Source: Isoetes taiwanensis (Eukaryota; Streptophyta; Lycopodiopsida; Isoetales; Isoetaceae). From it: a DNA stretch of 64,000 nucleotides. Below, one piece after another: positions 14,100-25,512 of the stretch. Numbering within the stretch: the stretch's first letter is position 1; each line of letters starts with the position of its first letter. The DNA is taken from contig JAJEKV010000065.1 of assembly GCA_021234155.1 (NCBI GenBank), forward strand, positions 60,001 through 124,000, in the 5' to 3' direction. Below the pieces are notes generated by a model. That model was given only the letters and a program-made list of their open reading frames with translations. It ran no database searches and was not told the DNA's origin. Made by a program: the position numbers and the translations under genes.

Positions 14100-14995
14100 T
14101 TAAATTTAGTGAGATAATGTACATAACTCTATGGTTGCCTACAAGAAAGTTGTACCTTATGGCTGGCAATGCCGGGCACCCGTTGCTTGTTAGAATAATG
14201 CAAGATGCTAAAGAGGGATAGGAACGAAGAACCAGAGAAAGTGTTATTAGATACTATAAATCCAGATATCAAGAAACTAGCTCGCATTTCCGAGCTCGCT
14301 TGTAGCAATGCCAAAAAGGTGAGGATGTAACCGTCTTTCTAGTCACACATGTTTCACCCATTGATAATGCCAACATCCCCCTATAACAACTAAAACCCTA
14401 ACACATGATGCCATCTGACAATCAAAGCTACTTGGCACCTTCTGGTTTATTGTATTTCATGCATAAGGCTACAAGTTGCACAAGGAGATAAAGTAATGTA
14501 TTTCGTGCGTAAGGCTGCAAGGTGCATAAGGAAAGGAAATTGAACAGTTCAGGTGGATATTCAATGCATTTGGAATGTAGCATAATCGAGTACCCGGATA
14601 GGAATGGAGGTAGTCCAAAGAGAGGCAGTCCCAAAGTTATCATATCCAGAGGGGACCAATGATCCGAAGAAACCAAAACCATAGGGTCCCCATTGATATT
14701 TAGAGGTTCATTAAAAACCATTAAAATGGCCACTAGCAGTTATGCGGGGAAGAGGGTGCACGATATTTTGGGACCTGAGGGGGTCAATGGCCAAAGAATA
14801 TTCGAATATCCTTCTCCCTATTTTTTGCATTGATAGGATCATTCTAGCCGCCACTTTTCTTTTGTGCTAATCTTTTGCCTTTAAACATGTTTAGTCTTCC
14901 ATAACCTTGTTTAGGACCTGCTAATTTCATAAACCTTTTTGTGCTCATATCTAGTACTTGCTAAGAGCATTGTAACAGATCAGATTGTGCGGAAA
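14100..14995. promoter_or_regulatory. upstream region of PFP-alpha
   Basis: No gene was seen between the decayed minus-strand gene and the PFP-alpha start. The 5' leader and promoter of PFP-alpha must lie here, but no TATA box could be assigned with confidence. Confidence 0.25.
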
Positions 14996-17900
14996 ATGGG
15001 TCTTGCAGAAGGCGGACTTACTGGCCTCCAGTATCTCCGTAGCTTGTATCAGCCAGAGCTTCCCCCGGCGCTCAAGGTTCCTTTTTTCTTTCCGACTTTT
15101 CCTTTTTCCTTCAGATTCTTCTTCTCATTCTGTCGTGTGATTCGGTTTCTCTCTTCAATCTTTTGGATTGTGCTTTTTATTTTCCTTTTCCGAGTTGGGT
15201 TGCGTTTGTTCTGTTTGTAGTTCAACTTTTTTTCTTTTTTTCTCATAAAAATGCGATCTGATGGATCTGCTCAACCGTTTGTTATATTATGAATTCTACA
15301 TGTCTGCAGCCTAAGGTTTCATATTCAATACATGCCAATCGTTGTTTAACTCGAAATGTATTTTGTGATATGGTTGCTTCAGTCGGGAAAAGTTCAAGTT
15401 TTGAAGGCAGATGCCACCGCTGCAGCTGATCCTTCAGATGCGTTAGCGATTAGCAGGTCTTTTCCTTTTACTTATGGGCAGCCTCTTGTTCAAATATTTG
15501 GGTCTCCAGAAGGCGAGCAAAAGGGCCCTGCATTGAGGTACATCATCTTAACTTGATTTTGTAATGGTATGAGCTTGAATACAATTCGACCCATTGCTTT
15601 CTATCTGTCTCATTTGTTTATGTGGCCTCCTCAATATTCGTCACCAGCCTTTTCATTACCATAGAAAATGCTGACTATTGGACATTTTCACGTTTACACC
15701 TGATCTGTTCTTTTACCTGTTTAACAGAATAGGTATCGTGTTCTGTGGGAGGCAGGCACCTGGCGGACACAACATAGTTTCTGGTCTGTTTGATGCTTTG
15801 AAGACACATAACAAAGAGAGTGTTCTACTTGGCATTGTTGGTAAGTGACTAGGCTTTAGGGATTTCATTATAGTAGCCAGAAAAAGCTAAACAAATTTCA
15901 CAAGTAAATCGCTTTCTGGTCTTTTTTGGAATTGAATAAAGATTTAAATGCACTTAACTCAGCATTTATCTTTAACTTGTATTAGGAGGTACGGAAGGGC
16001 TGTTTGCTCAAAAAGCTATTGAAATTACAGAAGACCTTCTATCAAGACACCGAAATCAAGGTAATTATTTTGTTTCTCACCGTTTAATCCTTGTACTGTG
16101 TATACGTGCTTCTTAAGACTAAACAATTCATTGGTGTCATGATCTTTTCATTACACAGGTGGATACTATCTCCTTGGAAGGACAAAGGATCAGCTACGAT
16201 CGAAACAACAAGTAAATGCGGCAAAAGCTGCATGTGAAGCACTTGATTTGGATGGACTTGTTCTTGTTGGAGGCAAGTGCCAATACAGTTACTTTATCTG
16301 GACGGGCTGTTTTTGGATTTTGAACAAGATCTTTGTTCTGCAGGATGTGGTACAAATTCGGATGCCGCTCAGTTGGCTGAGACGTTTGCAGCATCAGGCT
16401 GCAAAACCAAGGTTTGATACCATGTCCATACTTCAGGCCTGTTGTGCCATCAAGAGCCATGTGGTTACCATGCTGTATATTGTATCTGTCGTGGCTTTAT
16501 TTCTATATACATCCTCTTACCGAGCTATGTATTGGAGGTTTTCTGATGCCATTCATTGCTGATCCATCTCAGATCATTGGTGTCCCAGCTACAATTGATG
16601 GTGACTTGAAAAATCAATTTGTTGAAACTGATGTTGGATTTGACACTACTTGCAAGGTGCTGTACAAACTAAGAGATGCCATTCTGCATCATAAATATTC
16701 TTGTCTATCCAGTCTGAATGGAAGTCTGTTTGTAGGTCAATTCTCAACTTATCAGCAACATCTCCATAGATGCTTTATCTGCTGAAAAGGTGAAGGCCAA
16801 GTTTATTTCAACTCGTCTATTTGGTTTCCTGGCAGAATATCTAACTATTATTTTTCCTTGCAGTATTACTATTTTATTAGACTTATGGGGAGACGAGCAT
16901 CTCATGTCACTTTAGAATGTGCACTTCAGTCACATCCGAATATGGTGAGAATCGGGATACTATTTCTTATAATCTTAGTCTCGTTATCAGGACAAATGGT
17001 ATGTAACTTGCATGCTTGCCATGCAGGTAATTCTTGGAGAGGAAGTAGCAACTGCAAAGACGACTCTGTTCGATGTTACAAAGCAGATTTGTGATGCTGT
17101 TCAAGCAAGAGCAGAACAAGGTCAGTTCATACATATCTTAATCTGGTCCATATTTAGTATCATTGGGACATCTTTAACACTTCACTATGCATCTCCCTAT
17201 TCTCACTGCAGCTTCGTATATATTTTCTTTTTACAGAAAAATATCATGGTGTAATCCTGTTACCTGAAGGATTAATTGAAAGCATTCCTGAAGTGCATGC
17301 ACTTGTCCAGGTGATTTTTTTCTTCTTTGCAGGAAGTGCATTCCTCTATGGACATCAAGACAGAATATGAACCCAATTTTTTAAATTTATAGTCGCCAGA
17401 TAATTGACCTAAGTTCCTGTGTAATAGGAAATTCATGATCTTTTGGATCGAGGTGTTGAAATTGAGCAGATTCCAACACGTTTATCTCCATGGGCTTCAG
17501 CTTTGTTCGAATTTCTTCCACCTTTCATAAAGAAGCAGGTGAGAGTTTACCTTTTCTTTTCTTCTTTTAACTTTTCCAAACTTGATAAGCACGAGTTAAT
17601 TACCTGTGGTTAATTATTCCAGCTTCTTCTCGACAGAGAGTCGGATCAGTCCGTTCAGTTGTCCCAGGTAAGCAATTCAGTACACATTCAGTTAGTTCAC
17701 CTGTCTTATTCTTGGTATTTGTTTGTGTAGATTGAAACAGAAAAGCTTCTTGCCCAGCTGGTAGAGACAGAATTGACCAAGCGGACAGTAAGTCTCTTTC
17801 TCACACTGAAACAATTGTTTCTATCATGCACCTTTCTATAGTGCTTTACTTACAAAGGCACCTTAAATTTTACAGAAAGAGGGAACATATAAAGGCAAAA

Positions 17901-18776
17901 AGTTCAATGCAATATGCCATTTCTTTGGATATCAAGCAAGAGGATCATTGCCTTCAAATTTTGATTGCAACTATGCCTATGTAAGATTATTTTACACGCT
18001 TCATGCTACAAAATGTTTTCTCCGCATTTCCTGACCTAGTTGCGTTTCACCAGGCACTTGGTCACATAGCCTTTCACCTGGCAGCAGCTGGATATAATGG
18101 TTATATGGCCACAGTTACTAATCTCAAGCAATCTGTAAAACAATGGCGTTGTGGTGGTGCACCAATCACGGTACAAGACTCAACAACAATTTTTATATTG
18201 CCAAGTTCCTTTGTTGTACTGGTAATTAAATTTTGGCTGTTCCAACTCTACAGGCAATGATGACTGTCAAAAGGTGGCTAAGAGGACCAGGCGTTTCTCA
18301 AATAGGAAAGCCTGCTGTCCATCCTGCAAAAGTGGACTTGAAAGGAAAGGCATATGAGTAAGTGTTTATGGTCTACAGAATCTACTTTGGAGATGGAGAA
18401 TTTGATTATGATGCCTTCTGCAGATGTTTAACGAAGAATGCCTCTGCCTGGCTTTTCGATGACTTGTATACCAACCCAGGCCCAATACAATTTGAGGGAC
18501 CTGGCTGTAACGCTTTAACCAAAACATTGACAGTCGAGGATCATGATTACATAGGGCGTATTGAAGAGTTGAGGGCCTATCTTGACAAGGTTTGGCATCT
18601 CTTTTAATAATTGTAAATTTTTCACTAGAAGTATATTTGCTGAAAATGGTCATGTACAGGTCAGGGATTTTATTAAGCCTGGTTGCCCAGAGGAGGTCCT
18701 CAAGGCTGCCCTTAGTTCCATGGCTTCAGTGACAGAAGTTCTAGGTGTAATGTCAACTTCAGCCCACCGGTATTGA
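14996..18776 (+). CDS. PFP-ALPHA: pyrophosphate--fructose 6-phosphate 1-phosphotransferase, alpha subunit
   Basis: This is the cytosolic PPi-dependent phosphofructokinase subunit that acts with a beta subunit to interconvert fructose 6-phosphate and fructose 1,6-bisphosphate. Nineteen exons are readable: 14996-15076, 15383-15537, 15728-15840, 15986-16060, 16159-16272, 16344-16411, 16573-16656, 16736-16789, 16864-16944, 17027-17120, 17237-17310, 17428-17538, 17623-17667, 17731-17787, 17876-17980, 18054-18170, 18254-18357, 18424-18589 and 18660-18776. They sum to 1,815 nt, 604 codons plus stop, close to the roughly 615 residues usual for plant alpha subunits. Diagnostic blocks are [80 protein letters not shown] and TAMMTVKRW across a junction. 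The ATG at 14996 is the first in frame and matches the short N-terminus of the family. The intron after exon 5 uses a GC donor. The substrate motif reads [11 protein letters not shown], with the Asp that angiosperm alpha subunits usually lack. Confidence 0.95.
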
Positions 18777-19483
18777 CAAGGTGAATAAGATCCTTATGGT
18801 GAATAAAGCTGAGAGTTGTCTTCCTTTTCATTATTATTGGATTGGATCTCTTGCACAAGTGCATAAGAACTAGCAAAAGCTAATAAATGGAAGATAGCGG
18901 CATTTTTGTTGATCGTACATTTCTTCATTCTTGCAAAATCTAGAATAGATTGTGAGAATTTGCAGTGTCTTGTTTCCTTGTGTCATGCGTTATAGTGCAT
19001 AATCCAACAGTCATTTGGAGCACATGCGCTTCATGCCAGGAAGCACAAAAAAAGGCCATTAAACTGTTGCTTAATAGTTTGAAGTAATGTTGTATTGTGA
19101 GCAGGCTCATAAAAGATTGCAGCCAGTGTTGACTTTTTCAACTTACATAATGTAACCATTACATTAACTCACAAGAAAAATTTTGGTTTGAAAGACGAAC
19201 GAATGTGGGCAAGCATTCATGGGTTTACCATATAACATACCTAAAAAAAGGTATTAAGGGTTGAGCAAAATTTTAAAACAGGTCTAAGCTTCTCTCTCAC
19301 AATGGACATTACTATTTCACCCTCGGCTCCAAGTTTTAGTTTTTTGTGGACATTAAAAATTATATTTCTCTAACTATCACACCCTTTGTGTTAGCATCAT
19401 CTGGCCATTGATAGGGAGAATATTTCCTTTGCATATTTGACTTTTAATTAATATTTAGCTCTAACTCTATATCATTAAGTATG
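18777..19483. other. 3' flank of PFP-alpha, no gene seen
   Basis: AT-rich sequence that presumably holds the PFP-alpha 3' UTR. No open reading frame or repeat of note was seen. Confidence 0.3.
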
Positions 19484-19552
19484 TATTGTGATGTGTCACG
19501 TATTCGTACATATTACGTATAAAATATGTGGAACATCACATTCTCCCCGCGT
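19484..19552 (-). mobile_element. LTR end remnant, gypsy family like that at 51.8 kb
   Basis: The sequence GTGTCACGTATTCGTACATA...GGAACATCACATTCTCCCC resembles the 3' end of the gypsy LTR at 53380-53457 (GGACCGTCACATTCTCCCCC), including the pyrimidine run that is the polypurine tract on the other strand. Only the last 60-70 bp are recognisable, so this is an old fragment. Confidence 0.45.
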
Positions 19553-20309
19553 ATACGGTTGTAATGCGTATACGGATATAAAAATACTGGAGGAGAAGCA
19601 ACTAAGCAACAGACATTTATAGAATAAAATTTTAGCTAAGGGGATTGCCTTGTCCAGATACAAAAACATGTCTGGTTCGTTAAGTTATCCAGAGTTAGAT
19701 AAGTGCGGAGCGATCCGGGTATGGTCTGATGCTTTAGTGGCACTACAAGCATCACTATAAGCAAATCCAAAAAATGCCTTACCAAGTTGGGAATCAGTGG
19801 AGCTCAGGATATTTGATTGGTGATTAGTTCTAAGCTAAACTTCTATTCTCGAATCAGCCCTTGGTTTGTGACAAAAATGGGAAGAATGTCCAAGAGCATA
19901 AACCAGTGAAAAGAATTTAATGAAACAGGAATCGTGAAGGCAGTAGACTCACAATCTGTGCGGCATTCAGCATTCATGTGATATCTAATTAAAGGTTTGA
20001 TAAGTTGCTTGAAACTTTATCACAATGAAGGGCCCTGCTGCATCTGCTGCTTGGGTATTTGCCAGAGGCCCATTTTTCTTTAACAACAATAAACGCGATT
20101 GTTCTTTAAAAACCAGTCATCTGAGAAAACACTGGAACTCGATATCTTGTTCCTTTAAATTGCATGCAGCAAGGAAATCTGTTGTACCCAGCTCAGAAAG
20201 GTATGAATTACCCATGATTAAGAGCTCTTTTTAGCTGCATAACAATTTTCACCAACCATTTCTTTTGCTGACTTTTTGAATCTGCCTAATAGAAAATGTA
20301 CTTTGAATT
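19553..20309. other. no supported gene
   Basis: A 69-codon open segment at 20025-20234 has no support from splice sites or similarity and is left out as chance. Confidence 0.3.
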
Positions 20310-20580
20310 GTACGCAGAGTAATCCCAGAAAAGGATTTAAAATGAAGCAAAATTTGGCATGTCCATTCAGAGAAACTACCCTTGCTCTTATCTAAACCAA
20401 TGAACAGCTTCGTCTCATTCTTATATTGGAATATCCATGTGCGGTCCCAAAAAGAATTTAAAATGAAGCAAGAACAGGCCATGTCCCTTCAAAGAAACTA
20501 CCCTTGCGCTTATCCAAACCAATGAACCAATGTATGACATTTGAGAATCACTTGGTATTTGGAATATCCACGAGTGGTGC
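20310..20580. repeat. two tandem imperfect copies, about 125 bp each
   Basis: The block with AAATGAAGCAA, AGAAACTACCCTTGC and CTTATCTAAACCAATGAAC recurs with moderate divergence in the first and second halves of this interval, and the link GGAATATCCA also recurs. It lies upstream of the GH25 gene. Confidence 0.7.
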
Positions 20581-20624
20581 CAAGAAAAGAAAAGAAAAAA
20601 AATGAAGCAAAAATGGCCAATGCC

Positions 20625-21095
20625 TATTCTTGGCCGATTCAATGGAAATCCTTCATGGAAATCATTATCCAATGGACCCCAACTTTTCAAGACTTTATCC
20701 CATGGCCAATTCAATGGAAACCCCTTATAGAAATTGTTATTTAATGGGCCTCAACATTCCTAGGCTTTATCCCATTCCTCATTGGGTCCCGGCCTTTCCA
20801 AGTTTATCCCATACCCCATAGATCATATCAATTTTTTAACATGGCCGATTCAATGGAAATCCGTCATAGAAATCATTATCTAATATGGGCCCCAACCTTT
20901 CCAGGGTTTATCAGATACCCGTAGACCATATCAATTTCTCCACTTCCTCGTGATGCTTGCTGTCAAGCATGTGGAACACAACAATGTTGCCACAAGAAAT
21001 TGAACCTTTAATTTGGTTCTAATACCAAATGTTATGCATTAGTACCTCATCCAATGGGCCCCAACCTTTCTAGGCTTTATCCCATACCTCATAGA
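20625..21095. repeat. degenerate tandem repeat, about 80-bp unit
   Basis: Units of the form GGCCGATTCAATGGAAATCC, then ATTATCCAATGG, then GGCCCCAACCTTTC, then TTTATCCCATACC recur at about 20625, 20700, 20840 and 21045 with insertions between them. The last unit ends about 100 bp before the GH25 TATA box. Confidence 0.7.
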
Positions 21096-21194
21096 CTATA
21101 ACACTGACCCACCTGTTTACACACCTGAGCACGAAAGCACGATGAGAAAAAGATGGTTCCAAAGTAACCTGGAGTTCCTGGAAGAAGCAGAGAG

Positions 21195-21205
21195 TCTATA
21201 TAAAG
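21195..21205 (+). promoter_or_regulatory. TATA box of the GH25 gene
   Basis: TCTATATAAAG lies 46 bp before the ATG, a short but normal plant leader. Its presence shows that the lysozyme ORF sits behind a eukaryotic promoter. Confidence 0.7.
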
Positions 21206-21250
21206 CACGGGAAGAAAGACAAGCTATACTATACCTCATATTCTGCAGTC

Positions 21251-21934
21251 ATGGAATTTGTAATTGCTACGCTGCTAATTAGTGCGTTGCTTTTGGGTTG
21301 CTCAGCCAGCGTTCCGGGCATGGATGTGAGCTCCTGGCAGGGCAATGTTGATTGGAGTACTGCATATGCTAATGGCGCCCGCTTTGCCTATGTTAAGGCC
21401 ACTGAAGGCAACTCTTACACCAACCCTTATTTCTCCCAACAATATACTGGATCTTACAATGTTGGTATGATCCGAGGTGCCTACCACTTTGCTCGCCCCG
21501 ATGTGTCTAGCGGTTCCTCCCAGGCCTCCTACTTCCTTGCCCATGGTGGCGGCTGGTCCGCCGATGGTAAAACCCTCCCTGGCGCCCTTGATATTGAATA
21601 TAATCCCTATGGTTCAACGTGCTACGGCCTCTCCAAATCCTCTATGGCCTCATGGATACTAGCATTCGTTAATGCTTACAAGAGTTCTACTGGAGTTTAC
21701 CCTGTTATCTACACTACTACTGATTGGTATTCCACATGTGTTGGCACATATGGCGACTTCAGTGCTACCTGCCCCTTGTGGATTGCTCGATATGCATCCA
21801 CTGCTGGTAGCTTGCCATATAACTGGGGCTATTACACCTTTTGGCAAAAGGCATCTAGTGGCACCTTTCCTGGTGACCAAGACGTTTTCAATGGGGACTA
21901 CGCTCACCTGCAAAAGCTTGCCCTTGCTGCTTAG
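21251..21934 (+). CDS. secreted GH25 lysozyme (N-acetylmuramidase)
   Basis: An intact, intronless 227-codon ORF. Residues 1-20 are a clear signal peptide (hydrophobic IATLLISALLLG then CSAS). The rest is one complete GH25 (Chalaropsis-type) catalytic barrel that ends at the domain end. Visible family marks are MDVSSWQGNVDW (Asp25), GAYHFARP (residues 76-83), LDIEY with the Asp114/Glu116 catalytic pair, YPVIYTTTDW, LWIARYAS and YTFWQ followed by DQDVFNGD. GH25 enzymes cut the beta-1,4 bond between N-acetylmuramic acid and N-acetylglucosamine in bacterial peptidoglycan. The protein looks most like secreted fungal and actinobacterial forms. Its base composition is more GC-rich than the flanks. 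Plants normally lack this family, so horizontal acquisition is likely. A TATA box and the AT-rich plant flanks argue against contamination. Confidence 0.93.
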   Translation: MEFVIATLLISALLLGCSASVPGMDVSSWQGNVDWSTAYANGARFAYVKATEGNSYTNPYFSQQYTGSYNVGMIRGAYHFARPDVSSGSSQASYFLAHGGGWSADGKTLPGALDIEYNPYGSTCYGLSKSSMASWILAFVNAYKSSTGVYPVIYTTTDWYSTCVGTYGDFSATCPLWIARYASTAGSLPYNWGYYTFWQKASSGTFPGDQDVFNGDYAHLQKLALAA

Positions 21935-24011
21935 CGTTGTTCAGTTTAAAATACACTATTGAAAAATATCAGTAAAGGTCTTTTCCTTGAGGGGGAGTTT
22001 TTAGATCATAGTAGTAATGCTTTCACTGTATTATTTCAAATACATATACATATACATAAGAAAAATGGTATTACCAATGATGATGGTAAATGGTTATGAT
22101 ATATTTTAAACATGGATCTAAAGACTGAGTTTGTTAATTGGATCACTCTACGAAATCTTACATACATGATTATATGCACATCATATATGGTATGGATGTT
22201 GCGCATATGGTACACTATCCTATTTATTTTATAGGTTTTGTGATAACTTGTAGCAAGGGCAGTTCAACTTTCTTTCTTTTTAATATTTTCAATTTGTCTT
22301 GTTTTTGCAAAAAATGCAAATCTAGTCTCGATTGAGGAGTATGGGTTGTTTTCTTTTTCCCTTCTACTTGCAAAAAAGATGGCTTAATTTTGATTTTATC
22401 ATCTCTAGTTTTGCATGCATGCAGATTATTGTTTATGTTAGTATTACTCTGAGGCTTTAAATCACGCAGGCCAAATTTGAAGGTAACATTGTTTACACCG
22501 AAGGCTTAGTAAGCCTTGATAATAATGTGTCCATAAGCGGCTATGGCAGAAAAACCAACTTTGGGACATGGCTCGGCACCATTTATCTTTGACCCTCAAA
22601 GCTATCGATCTGCTCGAATAATGTAAAGCATGCATGGTTGTTTTACAAGCATGCTTTAAAGCTGAGCAAGTTCCGGTTGCAAACTACATCAGTTTCAGCA
22701 TCTGCTTCAAAATATAGGACTTAGTGCTTCCTGGAAAAGCTGTATTCTAGACGGCATGTGATTTTAAACAAATTGGTCAGACTTTCTTACCAATAAATCT
22801 GGCCTTCTCTGTATTGTTTGTAGGCCACGCGGCCAGGCAAGTGAATTATAACAGATGTTGGACCTGTTCATGTACAAAAAACTGAGCAAAATTTGATTCA
22901 TGAGTGATTGCTAAATTTTATGTAGCCAGAAGGCACTGCTAAATTGCATGCCGATATGTATCAACCATCAGTACATAAGTTTGTGACTACTTGATAAGTT
23001 TTGAGTGGCTCATTTCTTTTATTCTTAAGTTGCATAGCCTTTCTCATTATCACTATATTGGTTTATTGATGATATACATTGGTTCGGATCAATCATGTCT
23101 TTTTTTTTTTTTTTTTTTTGAGTCTATATTGATCAGATAAAAACCTACCTTAGAGATAGGTACATACGTACTTGTGGCTGCTAGCAGACACTTGCCCACA
23201 ATACCAATTGATGTTCCAAAAGTGATTAAATCTGTCATTGGTCCACAGACCAGTCTAGATAACCCATTGTTTTTAGGTAAATCATTAAAGCCCTACGCAT
23301 CAAAATGAGCCACACCAATGCCTCCAGTTATTCCTGTTAGTGCCACTAAAGTCACTGAATTTGCAATGTGGAAAAAGGTCACAATGCACAAAGGATTGTT
23401 CAATATGGTTAGGAGTGACACTCTCTGACGTTACCACCACCATGCCGGATGGGGAGGAGTTGCATCCTGGATTCCAGGTTTAATATTGAAAACATGTTGG
23501 AAGGCATAAGAGGGGCAACTTGGAGTGGTGCTTGGACTGCTGGGAGAAGAAGTGGAGGACAAATTCTACTTCCTATTAAAGCTAAAATTACTTGAATTGG
23601 AGTCTGGAATGTTAAGTTATGGTCTTCTAAATTTGTAAAATTTATCATGTATGAAAAGTTAATATAATTTGTGATTTTAGACTCTGATTTAGGTGATCTT
23701 AGTTTTAAGGGGAAGGTATCATTCTCATCTACAATACCTCTGAAGGATATGATTCCATTTGGATCATTACAAAAAGTTACAGTTATTTCTTTAAAAGATA
23801 CCCCTAAAACATGGGCATTTTCACTATTTTGCATAAATATAGGAGTATTTTTATAGATTGCCCTTAAAAAACATTATAATTTAAAACTAAAAAAAAAGGG
23901 GGATTCAAGGGGGTGCACATAATAATATGCGTATGTACCAACAACGAACGTAAAGGATTTTTTAGTGGTTTTAGTCGAATCGTGATACTGGCCGAAGTTC
24001 TCATATGTTCT
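21935..24011. other. gene-poor stretch
   Basis: Contains the 3' UTR of the GH25 gene and AT-rich DNA with a 20-base T run at 23101-23120. A 141-codon minus-strand open segment (23409-23834) matches nothing I recognise and may be transposon debris. Confidence 0.3.
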
Positions 24012-24161
24012 CAGTGTTCATTGGCCAGCTTTGAACGTTAAGGGAGGAAAGGCGAGAAGGAGGGATCCGTAGGTGGAAGATTTGGGCAGTGTTCATTGGC
24101 CGCCTTTGAGCGTTAAGGGAGGAAAGGCGAAGAAGAGGGATCCGTGGGTGGAAGATTTGGG
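24012..24161. repeat. 75-bp tandem duplication
   Basis: Units 24012-24086 and 24087-24161 (CAGTGTTCATTGGCC...GTTAAGGGAGGAAAGGCG...GGATCCGT) differ at a handful of bases. Confidence 0.85.
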
Positions 24162-25189
24162 GCGACTTCAACCATTTCTAAGACCGGGGAGCTATCCGTT
24201 TGCCTATTTGTGGTTTATTTAGTGGGCTTCATTTTCTTCTTTGGCAACAAGAGAGCTCAAGAAAACGGGTGATGGATGGCTCTTTTGATCTCTTTTGATT
24301 GATGGCACGTATTGAGCCCAAATAGATTCAGGTATTTCCATACAAGTATTCTTTAATTCCTTACAGTATCCACTTAGGCTTTTGCAAACTCCGTTGGTGC
24401 AACAACCCCTTTTTTGTCTTTTTTTTTTATACAGCTCTTGCTTTCGAGGTAACACAGGAGGGGCACTCTGTTTCTTCTTACCTTCTTTCTATTCTTCTGA
24501 AATGCAATAGACTATGATCAACATTTGCTTGCCGCAGAAGGATGCTTTTCTAATCTAGAAGTGCAAGCATTGGGTTCTGAAGGTCAGGGATTTTTCTATT
24601 GAGTGTTGCTTGGTAGAATGTTCTGTGTTTCGGGCTTTTCTATATGTCATTGAGCTTCAGCATTGTGCTCTTTTTCAGATCGATTCACTCACTGTAGACA
24701 TCATAAAGCATTGGAAAATGATTGCTTGGAGTTTTGGGATATTTTGGATTCCCCCATGCATGGAGCAAGATAGATATCCTTTTGGAATAAGAATTTCAGT
24801 TTTCCTATTTCTTAAGCTGCCCATTGTTCCTCATTGTCAGTTTTCCTGACCCAGGCCTTGAGGATCTTTTGTCTTTTTCTTGATTTCTTATAAAGGTTGT
24901 TGTAGATTTGGTGCATGCAATGGTATTGTTCTTTATGTATTCTGCTCCTTTGAGAAACATTTTTTATATTCTGCGATTGTAAGTGACATCTATTGTTACT
25001 TTCCTTCTTTGTGCACAATAGGCCTTTGTGTTAAGATGATTCGAAGGGATCTCAATCAGATGTATTGTAGGTACTTGATCTAACCCTATAGTACTTGATC
25101 TAATCCTACAACTACAATAAGAGCATATCTGTTTAATGAAATGGAAGAGATATAGAAATTAGATATGATTCCTTATTAGACTTTCTGTT
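24162..25189. other. no supported gene
   Basis: Short open segments only. The 3' part leads into the LINE tail. Confidence 0.3.
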
Positions 25190-25512
25190 GCAGGCCAGCC
25201 TTTTCATCTAGCAGCAGGATGGTTGCTTTGGACTATCTGGAAAAGACGAAGATTGGTAATCTTCAAAGGTCTGGATGTGGCAGATAATCGTGTTCTCCAA
25301 GAAGCTCAAGGTTACATTGTAAAGTCGTATCATTGTTCTTCACTTGCCCCTCGCAAGAGGCGATTGATTTTTGAGGAGTTTTTGGATGTGCACTCTTATG
25401 CTTAGGCAGGTTGCTTCACTCGGTGGGTCTCCGCTTATCCGCTGAGATTTTATTCCTGTCTCTGCATTTATACTTGTATTTGACTCTTTGATTGAATAAA
25501 GTCTGACGTCCT
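25190..25512 (+). mobile_element. LINE 3' tail, copy 1 (5'-truncated)
   Basis: The reading frame FHLAAGWLLWTIWKRRRLVIF...YIVKSYHCSSL ends in YA-stop and is parallel to the LINE tail at 30901-31368 (FHLASAWIIWSIWKRRNLLIF...IVKAYKCSSL). This is the C-terminal end of a plant LINE reverse-transcriptase protein (W-x-x-W-K-x-R-x-x-x-I-F after the zf-RVT zinc-binding part). It ends with TTGAATAAAGTCTGACGTCC and a short A-rich tail. No target-site duplication was found. Confidence 0.6.

Noticed and set aside
20025-20234. 69-codon ORF that looks like an organelle transit peptide
   Set aside because: No downstream exon or domain and no splice donor. Basic and Ser-rich short ORFs arise easily by chance.
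21005-21035. Primer-site-like GGTTCTAATACCAAA followed by TGTTATGC upstream of the GH25 gene
   Set aside because: It resembles a diverged tRNA-Met primer site next to an LTR start, but several bases differ and no LTR pair or pol sequence is nearby.
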